A stretch of DNA of 5,364 nucleotides from a bacterium (GTDB taxonomy: Bacteria; Zhuqueibacterota; Zhuqueibacteria; Residuimicrobiales; Krinioviventaceae), in NCBI GenBank assembly GCA_024278645.1, contig JAJRST010000243.1, positions 1-5,364 on the forward strand, given 5' to 3'. A model generated the notes under the pieces. That model had not been told where the DNA came from. It saw only the letters and a program-made list of their open reading frames with translations, and did no database searches. Below are positions 1 to 4,651 of this stretch, in pieces. Within the stretch, counting starts at the first letter, position 1. The number at the start of each line of letters is the position of its first letter. Both the position numbers and the translations under genes were made by a program.

Positions 1-267
1 GGCTTTGATGAAAAAGATGTCGGGCACCAATACGTCAATATCAGACAGCTTTACGTCAGCGGGAGCGGCCAAAACAAGCCCCGCTTGCTTCTCATCGACA
101 TACTTTTTTAAATGCCAGAACAAATTGCCGGAAATTTTCTGATGATACACACTCGGCGACGGCGTCATAAAATGTTCCCCCTCGATCAATTCATGGCGGA
201 AATTGTCGTCTTCCCAATTCAACAAGTCATCGTAGGTGAAGATGATTTTCTTTTCAACGACAGACAT
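1..267 (-). CDS. Uma2 family nuclease-like protein (DUF820), copy A, C-terminus outside window
   Basis: Only the first 89 codons are present; the gene runs off the left edge. The start at 267 is an ATG preceded by GGGGAAGCG, and it gives the same N-terminus (MSVVEKK...FTYDDLLNWEDD) as the complete gene just upstream. Family features seen are the conserved HELIEGEHFMTPSP segment (residues 25-38) and the VLVPD strand (about 79-83), whose Asp83 matches the first acidic residue of the PD-(D/E)XK-type active site. The second acidic residue and the lysine lie beyond the edge. The gene starts 13 bp after the stop of copy B, so the two are probably co-transcribed. Uma2/DUF820 proteins are restriction-endonuclease-fold proteins, often in many copies per genome, and their cellular role is poorly known. 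The family call is strong; enzymatic activity is inferred. Confidence 0.85.
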   Translation of the reverse strand, partial: MSVVEKKIIFTYDDLLNWEDDNFRHELIEGEHFMTPSPSVYHQKISGNLFWHLKKYVDEKQAGLVLAAPADVKLSDIDVLVPDIFFIKA

Positions 268-280
268 CGCTTCCCCAACA

Positions 281-826
281 TCAAAATATCTTTTCCAACG
301 GTAAATGAATATCCGGAAATGTCCGAGTATTCATCACCGCATCTGTTGAAAACACTTTGATCAACTTTTGTTGTTCCAAATCATACACTTCAACAACATG
401 CTTTTCCGGATCAACAAGCCAGTATTCCAGGACGCCGTAGTAAGCGTAACGCTTAAATTTAACCACCTTGTCATAGTGCACAGATGAGGGCGACAGGATC
501 TCAACGATTAGATCCGGTGCGCCATGAATATAGTTTTCCTTTAAAATGTGTCTCTTTTTATTTGAAACAAATAAAAGGTCGGGTACGAGAACTTCAACAT
601 CAGACAGCACAACGTCTGTTGGAGCGGTAAATACCTCTCCCAAGTCCTTCTCCTCCGCATAAATTGACACGTAACGCGCAAGCTTGATGGAAATCTTTTG
701 GTGGTATAGATTTGGCGACGGCGTCATAAAATGCTCCCCCTCGATCAGTTCATGGCGGAATTTGTCGTCCTCCCAGTTCAAAAGGTCGTCATAGGTAAAA
801 AGAATTTTTTTCTCAACTACGGACAT
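281..826 (-). CDS. Uma2 family nuclease-like protein (DUF820), copy B, complete
   Basis: This is a 181-residue protein of normal length for Uma2/DUF820. The open frame extends 22 codons further upstream, but the Met at 826 is chosen because copy A starts with the same residues and AGGGGA lies 4 nt before it. Visible family motifs are HELIEGEHFMTPSP (25-38), VPD with Asp83, APDLIVEILSPSS with Glu109 (103-115), lysines 120, 123 and 125, and the terminal block GVLEYWLVDP (131-140). Asp83, Glu109 and a following Lys fit the degenerate PD-(D/E)XK centre of the family. No signal peptide or membrane segment is seen, so it is probably cytoplasmic. It heads a two-gene tandem with copy A, which begins 13 bp downstream. 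The substrate is unknown. Confidence 0.92.
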   Translation of the reverse strand: MSVVEKKILFTYDDLLNWEDDKFRHELIEGEHFMTPSPNLYHQKISIKLARYVSIYAEEKDLGEVFTAPTDVVLSDVEVLVPDLLFVSNKKRHILKENYIHGAPDLIVEILSPSSVHYDKVVKFKRYAYYGVLEYWLVDPEKHVVEVYDLEQQKLIKVFSTDAVMNTRTFPDIHLPLEKIF

Positions 827-853
827 GGATTCCCCTACGCATGAAAAGTTGAC

Positions 854-874
854 TTTATAATATAATATGATAAA
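854..874 (-). promoter_or_regulatory. AT-rich promoter-like stretch before the Uma2 pair
   Basis: This almost pure A/T block lies about 30-50 bp upstream of the copy B start. Read on the minus strand it contains overlapping TATTAT, TATATT and TATAAA hexamers that could serve as a -10 element. No convincing -35 hexamer stands at 16-18 bp; the nearest is a poor TTGCAT at longer spacing. It is the only promoter-like sequence between the cytochrome remnant and the Uma2 pair. Confidence 0.25.
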
Positions 875-974
875 TGCAGGCGAATGATGCAAGATTTTTT
901 ATTTTGCGGCGCGGATTTGCCGCTTTGCATGTCGCATCAGTTACGGGGTCATGGGCCGTCAAGACCCAATATCC

Positions 975-1094
975 CTAATGCCACTTTTTGCCATGGCATT
1001 CATAACATGACACGCCAACATTGCCGCCGCGCAAGTCGTCGCCGTGGCATTCGGTGCAGTTGGTCTCGGCGTCTTTGAGTCCTGCCTTGTGCAT
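975..1094 (-). pseudogene. Two-CxxCH cytochrome c-like mini-ORF, probably C-terminal remnant of a multiheme cytochrome
   Basis: The 39-codon reading frame from ATG at 1094 encodes two haem-binding motifs, CTECH (residues 13-17) and CYECH (30-34), joined by a GDDLRGGNVGVS linker and ending in GKKWH. The spacing and the HGxDLRGG...GVSCYxCHG pattern resemble the end of multihaem cytochrome c proteins. There is no signal peptide, which c-type haem attachment in the periplasm requires. Upstream, the frame runs into a hairpin and then antiphase to the DsrE2 gene, so no missing N-terminus can be recovered nearby. An AAGGAA lies 1 nt before the ATG, too close to be ideal; GGAGG in the hairpin arm is 11 nt away. 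A truncated relic is most likely, though a genuine small protein cannot be excluded. Confidence 0.5.
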
Positions 1095-1102
1095 GTTCCT
1101 TA

Positions 1103-1145
1103 AAACCTCCGAGGTCTTTGAGACCTCGGAGGTTTCTTTTTTTTT
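1103..1145. terminator. Perfect 15-bp hairpin with T tract after the DsrE2 gene; bidirectional terminator or repeat
   Basis: The arms at 1103-1117 and 1121-1135 are perfectly complementary (AAACCTCCGAGGTCT and its reverse complement) around a 3-nt loop. On the plus strand the stem is followed by C and nine T (1137-1145), the form of a strong intrinsic terminator. On the minus strand, the direction of the adjacent DsrE2 gene whose stop is at 1144-1146, it is followed only by TTTTAAGG, a weaker U tract. No plus-strand gene lies before it. It may end DsrE2 transcripts and also stop antisense transcription entering the operon. Each arm is itself nearly palindromic (ACCTC-N-GAGGT), which suggests an interspersed repeat element. 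Confidence 0.75.
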
Positions 1146-1620
1146 ACGTAAAAATAATCTGCGCCCCTGCGGAGAGTTCGTAAAATTTGCCGACGTTGAT
1201 AATCTCGTCAACCTGTGGTACAAAGTCGGCCATGGACAAGTGGAACATCTCCACGGTCGCCTTGCAGGCGTAAATGCCGGCGCCGGCGTCGTGGATCATT
1301 TCCAGAAACTCGCCGACCGGCGGGATGTCGATTTTTTCCATTTCTTTTTTCATCATCGCCGTGGCAAAAGCGGACATGCCGGGCAGCGCGCCGAGCAGCG
1401 TCGGCATGTGCATGGCAGGATTGCCGACGGTGGCGACTTTGAGTTTGTTGTGACGTTTCTTCATAATGGCATCCAGGCCAAAAAAGGTGAAAAACACCGT
1501 CGCCTCGATGCCTTCCATACGGGCGCCATTGGCCATGATCAGGCCGGGGTAGACGCCTTCCAACGACCCCTTGGAAATAACGATTGACACTCTTTCAATG
1601 GGCGCCAAGTTTTCAGACAT
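1144..1620 (-). CDS. DsrE2-type DsrE/DsrF/DrsH-like family sulfur-relay protein
   Basis: This 158-residue protein has the usual length of the DsrE2 group. The N-terminal strand VSIVISKGSLEGVYPGLIMA (11-30) is the start of the DsrE-like alpha/beta fold. It is followed by TVFFTFFGLDAI (41-52), VGNPAMHMP (65-73), LPGM (79-82) and the cysteine-bearing strand GAGIYACKATVEMF (113-126). Cys119 is the only cysteine and matches the position where family members carry sulfane sulfur. The start is supported by GGAGG 5 nt upstream of the ATG. The gene lies 18 bp after the TusE/DsrC-like gene and is surely co-transcribed with it. Members are linked genomically to TusA, DsrC, SQR and DUF1641 and are thought to move persulfide between carriers. 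The family is clear; donor and acceptor are inferred. Confidence 0.88.
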   Translation of the reverse strand: MSENLAPIERVSIVISKGSLEGVYPGLIMANGARMEGIEATVFFTFFGLDAIMKKRHNKLKVATVGNPAMHMPTLLGALPGMSAFATAMMKKEMEKIDIPPVGEFLEMIHDAGAGIYACKATVEMFHLSMADFVPQVDEIINVGKFYELSAGAQIIFT

Positions 1621-1638
1621 AGCATCCTCCAGTTGAAA

Positions 1639-1956
1639 TTATACACAGCCTTGTGGTTTGCCCAAACCGGCGATTCTCGCCGCTTTTTTTGCCGGACCTT
1701 TGGGGAACCATTCATACAAATCTTTTGTCGGGATGCCCCCCACCTTATTCATGCGGCGAATCGTCGGCGGTTGGCCCTTTTCCTTAAAATCCTCGCGGAT
1801 AAAATTGATAACCTTCCAATGACCCTCGGTCAATTCGCTTATACCTTCTTCCTCGGCAAGCACCTTGGCGATGTCCTCATTCCATTGATCCGGGTTTGTC
1901 ATAAACCCTTCATCGTCAAAGTCGACCTGCACTCCGGCAATTTCTCGTACTGGCAT
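1639..1956 (-). CDS. tusE: TusE/DsrC/DsvC family sulfur relay protein with a single C-terminal cysteine
   Basis: At 105 residues this is the standard DsrC/TusE length. Family marks are the N-terminal VDFDDEGFMTNPDQWNEDIA (11-30), GHWKVINFIREDF (45-57), PPTIRRMNKVGG (63-74), LYEWFPKGPAKKAARIAGLG (80-99) and the C-terminal arm KPQGCV. The penultimate Cys104 is the sulfur-binding cysteine of all functional members. The second cysteine of true DsrC, 11 residues earlier, is replaced by Ala93 (codon GCG). A persulfide carrier of TusE or Rsp type therefore fits better than the DsrC that forms an internal trisulfide for sulfite reductase. AGGAG stands 7 nt before the ATG, and a promoter candidate lies about 30 bp upstream. 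It is followed 18 bp later by the DsrE2 gene, its likely partner. The family is certain; the relay role is inferred. Confidence 0.92.
   Translation of the reverse strand: MPVREIAGVQVDFDDEGFMTNPDQWNEDIAKVLAEEEGISELTEGHWKVINFIREDFKEKGQPPTIRRMNKVGGIPTKDLYEWFPKGPAKKAARIAGLGKPQGCV
1668..1690 (+). other. Terminator-like hairpin antisense to the 3' end of the TusE/DsrC-like gene
   Basis: CGGCGA (1668-1673) and TCGCCG (1677-1682) form a perfect 6-bp stem with a TTC loop, followed on the plus strand by C and seven T (1684-1690). This has the form of an intrinsic terminator but lies inside the codons for the conserved KKAARIAG region and is antisense to the gene. It could stop antisense transcripts, or be a by-product of the Lys-Lys-Ala-Ala codons. 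Confidence 0.3.
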
Positions 1957-1987
1957 CTCTTTCTCCTATTATTGTTTTTTGTTGTGT

Positions 1988-2017
1988 TTTATAAATTCGT
2001 GGCGAGCACCAAATCAA
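1988..2017 (-). promoter_or_regulatory. Sigma70-like promoter for the TusE/DsrC-like and DsrE2 genes
   Basis: Read on the minus strand, TTGATT (2017-2012) and TATAAA (1993-1988) stand 18 bp apart, giving four and five of six matches to the sigma70 hexamers. A transcript would begin near 1981 and carry a leader of about 25 nt up to the AGGAG and ATG at 1956. It sits in the 245-bp gap after DUF1641, which suggests that the two relay genes can be expressed separately from the oxidoreductase. Confidence 0.5.
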
Positions 2018-2046
2018 AAACATATTCGGATTCCACATGAAAAAGT

Positions 2047-2056
2047 CTTTGCAAAG
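2047..2056. repeat. 10-bp perfect palindrome upstream of the internal promoter
   Basis: CTTTGCAAAG is self-complementary and lies about 30 bp upstream of the candidate -35 of the TusE/DsrC-like gene, where an activator could bind. AGTCTTT overlaps its left end (2044-2050) and recurs at 2072-2078. The site is short and may be chance. Confidence 0.25.
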
Positions 2057-2070
2057 GCGGACGAGTGTGG

Positions 2071-2110
2071 CAGTCTTTATTGAATGGAACACCCTTTACG
2101 CAAAAGACTG
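2071..2110. repeat. 8-bp inverted repeat with 24-nt loop
   Basis: CAGTCTTT (2071-2078) and AAAGACTG (2103-2110) are perfect inverted copies. The right arm overlaps the beginning of the interspersed repeat at 2106-2137. It lies after the DUF1641 gene and before the internal promoter. It may be a weak transcript-end structure or the edge of a repeat element. Confidence 0.35.
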
Positions 2111-2137
2111 CTTCGTCGCTTCGCTCCTCGCAGTGAC
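2106..2137. repeat. Interspersed intergenic repeat, GACTGCTTCGTCGCTTCGCT type
   Basis: This 32-bp GC-rich unit has short inverted ends, ACTGC (2107-2111) and GCAGT (2130-2134). On the minus strand it reads as the CACTGCGAGGAGCGAAGCGA type, a pattern I recognise as a common intergenic repeat in various bacterial genomes. On the minus strand the right end is followed by CTTTT, so it could also weaken or end transcription coming from DUF1641. It separates the oxidoreductase/DUF1641 pair from the TusE/DsrC-like/DsrE2 pair. Confidence 0.6.
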
Positions 2138-2201
2138 TTTGAATATCCCTAAAAGTTGATCCGAAAATGCTTTGGCGACGAGCCGCGACTCTTCTTTCAT
2201 A

Positions 2202-2879
2202 TTACTCTGTCTTTATCTTTGAATATTTTTGCAGGTTTTCGGAAACCTTTTTCAAGATGGCCAAACCAACGGACAGACTTTTCTGCACTTCGGGATCGAA
2301 CAACTGCTTGACCAGGCTAAAGATGGAAACCTTATCCGGTTGTACAATATCGATATCCTGGTAGACGGCCATGGCATTTTGCACAGACTGCATGATTTCC
2401 GGCTGCGTCATCTGCTTTACAGTGTCCAGAATTGTAGTTACATTTTCGCCGAGATGACGAATATCCTCCTCCGAGTAATGGGCGACAATATTGTCGATGA
2501 TGCCAAAAGCAGCGCGGAAAAAGTTGAAATAACCGCGCTGCTCCAGGTCATCCATTTTTTCCAGTACAGCGTCAAAGACCTCCTTGGAAAGCGGCGTGGC
2601 ATCCTTGACGAAATCCGTGGCGCTTTCCAGTTGTTGAAAGACGGCTGTAAGCTGACGCGTATTGCGCAGCAGCTTTTTCAACAGATAGATCAGGTCCTCA
2701 TAGGTAAAATAGGGAGCGATCTGATCAAGTTCTTCGACAGTGGTGTTCATAAGATCGGTGATCACCGGCGTCAGATCTTTTTTCAACTCGTCCAACTCTT
2801 GCTGGCGTCGCCTGGTCTCCATGACCTGCTCTGTGAGAAAGTCGATTTTTTTATGGAGCAATTCTAAATCTTTATCCAA
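2202..2879 (-). CDS. DUF1641 domain protein, partner of the SQR-type oxidoreductase
   Basis: This 225-residue protein starts with TTG at 2879. The start is fixed by a perfect AAGGAGG 6 nt upstream; the next in-frame Met is residue 20. Residues 1-37 are strongly charged and predicted to be a helical coiled coil. The middle is helical without membrane segments. The DUF1641 core lies at about 184-216 (VSIFSLVKQLFDPEVQKSLS onwards), with the typical DPEVQ. The protein has no cysteine, so it cannot carry sulfur itself. It begins 14 bp after the oxidoreductase stop, with its ribosome site touching that stop, so translation is probably coupled. DUF1641 proteins commonly sit beside SQR-like and formate-dehydrogenase-type oxidoreductases; their function is unknown, and a scaffold or assembly role is only a guess. 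Confidence 0.88.
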   Translation of the reverse strand: MDKDLELLHKKIDFLTEQVMETRRRQQELDELKKDLTPVITDLMNTTVEELDQIAPYFTYEDLIYLLKKLLRNTRQLTAVFQQLESATDFVKDATPLSKEVFDAVLEKMDDLEQRGYFNFFRAAFGIIDNIVAHYSEEDIRHLGENVTTILDTVKQMTQPEIMQSVQNAMAVYQDIDIVQPDKVSIFSLVKQLFDPEVQKSLSVGLAILKKVSENLQKYSKIKTE

Positions 2880-2885
2880 CGTAGA

Positions 2886-2892
2886 CCTCCTT
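2886..2892 (-). promoter_or_regulatory. Strong ribosome binding site deciding the TTG start of DUF1641
   Basis: The minus strand carries AAGGAGG directly after the oxidoreductase TAG stop (2894-2896) and 6 nt before TTG at 2879. It is a full match to the anti-Shine-Dalgarno sequence and may compensate for the weak start codon in a coupled pair. Confidence 0.75.
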
Positions 2893-2893
2893 C

Positions 2894-4123
2894 CTATCGC
2901 ATTTTACCGGCCATGTTCATCTGCGCCTCGATGGGCAGCTCGGAACCACGCAGCAACAAGTTCCAGTACATCCAGCGGAACATCATTTTGCCCCAGTGGT
3001 TGGCTTTGGTTTCCTGCAATAGTGAAAACGGTCCAATACCCGGAAGCGGGTACTTGCCGGGCAACGGCTCGACGTCGTAATTGAAATCGATGAGCAATCC
3101 CTTGCCAAATCCGGATTCGATGAAGCAATTCGCATGGCCGTCGAAACCTTCCTGCAGCGGCAGGCCCTCGATGGCGAGCAGAATATTTTCCGTCAGCACA
3201 TCGGCCTGGAAATGCGCCACGGAACCGGCCTTTGAACTGGGCAGGTCGGTCGCATCGCCGATGACAAATATATTCTCATGCGCCTTTGACCGGAGGGTGT
3301 GTTTATGCGTCGGCACGTAATTCAGTTCGTCGCCCAATCCCGAACGCTCGATGCTCGCATCGCCCATATTTGTGGGAATGGTCACCAAAAGATCGTATTC
3401 CACTTCTCTGCCGTCAAAAGAGACCAGTTTGTTCGCAGCCGAGTCCACGGAACCCGTGTTAAACTCGGCGATCAGGTTGATGTTCTTTTGGTCCAAAAAG
3501 TCGCCCAGAATGTCCGCCGCCTTGGGTTTCGTAAACGCACCCGGCAGCGGCGTGACAAAAGTGAGGTCCACTTTATCGCGAATGCCCTTTTCGGTGAAAT
3601 ACCAGTCCGCCAGAAACAAGAACTCCAGCGGGGCCACCGGACACTTTATGGGCATTTCCACGATATTTAAAACAAGACGTCCGCCCTGCCAGTGTTTGAG
3701 GAATTTTTGCAAATTGCAGGCGCCGGCGAGCGTATAAAAATCAAAGATGTTTTTATACCAGCCGTCCCCCATCAAGCCTTCGGTTTCGCCGGGCTGCGTA
3801 CGGGTTCCGGTGGCAATGATCAAATAGTCGTAACTCAGGATTTTATTGTTGCTTAATTTGACGCGGTTCTTTTCCGGCTCAATGAGTTCAATGCCCGACA
3901 TAATAAGCTCCACACCCTGTGGAATATAGTCGCGCTTTGCTTTAATCACATCATTTCTGGTGTAGATGTCAAATGGAATGAACAAAAGGCCCGGTTGGTA
4001 GATGTGAGTTTCATCCTGATCAACAATGGTTATCTGCCATTCATCCCTGAGCAAATGCTGATCGAGCTTGTTGGCCATAATCGTACCGGCGGTTCCAGCT
4101 CCCAGGATAAGCAACTTTTTCAT
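2894..4123 (-). CDS. sqr: SQR-type NAD(P)/FAD-dependent oxidoreductase (probable sulfide:quinone oxidoreductase)
   Basis: This 409-residue flavoprotein has the two-dinucleotide-binding-domain fold. The N-terminal FAD motif is GAGTAG (8-13). The YDYLIIATGT segment is at 98-107 and the second FAD motif IFVIGDATD at 285-293. It has exactly three cysteines: Cys136, Cys161 in PIKCPVAPLEF, and Cys333 in HANCFIESGFG. The last two match the redox pair that carries sulfane sulfur in sulfide:quinone oxidoreductases. The C-terminal WGKMMFRWMYWNLLLRG (377-393) is amphipathic and suits membrane docking for quinone reduction. There is no signal peptide, so it probably acts at the cytoplasmic face. AGGAGA stands 8 nt before the ATG. 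It is the first gene of the cluster, followed by DUF1641. A related quinone-linked FAD enzyme with another donor is possible; the family is certain. Confidence 0.88.
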   Translation of the reverse strand: MKKLLILGAGTAGTIMANKLDQHLLRDEWQITIVDQDETHIYQPGLLFIPFDIYTRNDVIKAKRDYIPQGVELIMSGIELIEPEKNRVKLSNNKILSYDYLIIATGTRTQPGETEGLMGDGWYKNIFDFYTLAGACNLQKFLKHWQGGRLVLNIVEMPIKCPVAPLEFLFLADWYFTEKGIRDKVDLTFVTPLPGAFTKPKAADILGDFLDQKNINLIAEFNTGSVDSAANKLVSFDGREVEYDLLVTIPTNMGDASIERSGLGDELNYVPTHKHTLRSKAHENIFVIGDATDLPSSKAGSVAHFQADVLTENILLAIEGLPLQEGFDGHANCFIESGFGKGLLIDFNYDVEPLPGKYPLPGIGPFSLLQETKANHWGKMMFRWMYWNLLLRGSELPIEAQMNMAGKMR

Positions 4124-4339
4124 AGCAATTCTCTCCTGTAAAGTAATGGCTCTGTTTTTTCAAAGCGCGGTATTTCGTTTTTAAACGTGGCAAAATCAGT
4201 ATTTTAATTGGGAGTAAGCATATCATTCCGCACTCTTTGAATAGATGGGCAAAGCTCAAGAAAGATTCACTCAAATATGATGAAAGATAATTTTTATAGG
4301 AATAGGAGGGGCATTGAAACGGATAGAACCCATTATTTG

Positions 4340-4566
4340 TTATTCCCCATCATTGGACTTTTTCAACACCCCCATAATGCGCGCCTCCAACTCCATGCTT
4401 TGCGATTCGCCGGAGGCTTCAAGTCAGCGATAATTTTCCCGTTTTTCAGCACAATATATCTGTCGCAAATTTTCTCGATCACTTCCACCACGTGCGTCGA
4501 AAGGATGACCGTGCCGCCGTCCGCGACATAATCCGTCAGCATTTTCTTGATATGGCAATACCGCAA
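4340..4566 (-). pseudogene. C-terminal stump of an ABC transporter ATPase, frameshifted
   Basis: The minus-strand frame from 4566 reads IKKMLTDYVADGG, then TVILSTHVVEVIEKICDRY, IVLKNGKIIAD. This is the segment after the D-loop of ABC ATPases, including the switch histidine in STH. After GKIIAD the frame goes wrong and stops at 4363. Shifting by one base at about 4420-4422 restores EASGESQSMELEARIMGVLK and a stop at 4340-4342, a normal ABC ATPase tail. One nucleotide has therefore been lost. Walker A, the signature motif and Walker B are all missing upstream, where the sequence changes abruptly into the promoter region of the plus-strand gene. The product cannot bind ATP. It is a relic of an ABC exporter gene, perhaps once linked to the membrane protein gene to its right. 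Confidence 0.85.
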
Positions 4567-4595
4567 AAGCGCTCCATTTGTTTCATGTTTTACAC

Positions 4596-4624
4596 TTGAT
4601 ATTGGTTGTGAATGTCATTATGTT
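4596..4624 (+). promoter_or_regulatory. Candidate sigma70 promoter of the CPBP-type gene
   Basis: TTGATA (4596-4601) and TATGTT (4619-4624) are 17 bp apart, matching the sigma70 hexamers at five and four of six positions. Transcription would start near 4631, about 20 nt before the ATG at 4652. GGAGG (4640-4644) lies 7 nt before that ATG. An overlapping alternative is TTTACA (4589-4594) with TGTCAT (4613-4618). Confidence 0.45.
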
Positions 4625-4651
4625 GCATCTCAAAATCATGGAGGAGAGACT

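Noticed and set aside
849..874. Plus-strand promoter starting with TTGACT at 849-854
   Set aside because: No -10 hexamer at proper spacing (best TATGAT at 11 bp) and no plus-strand gene follows.
946..967. GGGTC/GACCC inverted repeat as a terminator
   Set aside because: The stem is only 5 bp with a 12-nt loop and no T tract on either strand.
1021..1587. 188-codon plus-strand open frame across the DsrE2 gene and hairpin
   Set aside because: It reads through the terminator hairpin and the antisense of a well-supported gene. His- and Arg-rich composition is typical of a shadow frame.
2096..2200. 34-codon minus-strand frame beginning just after the DUF1641 stop
   Set aside because: Its second half (KVTARSEATKQSF) is the translated interspersed repeat, a common spurious peptide, and it has no real ribosome binding site.
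2229..2867. 212-codon plus-strand open frame opposite the DUF1641 gene
   Set aside because: It mirrors the codons of the DUF1641 gene, which has a clear domain, SD and operon position. No family is recognisable in it.
4176..4187. CGTTT-TT-AAACG inverted repeat upstream of the oxidoreductase as an operator
   Set aside because: Only 5-bp AT-rich arms, no promoter placed against it, and no second copy seen.
4041..4274. 77-codon minus-strand frame overlapping the start of the oxidoreductase gene
   Set aside because: It overlaps the oxidoreductase in another frame, lacks a convincing SD, and shows no motif.
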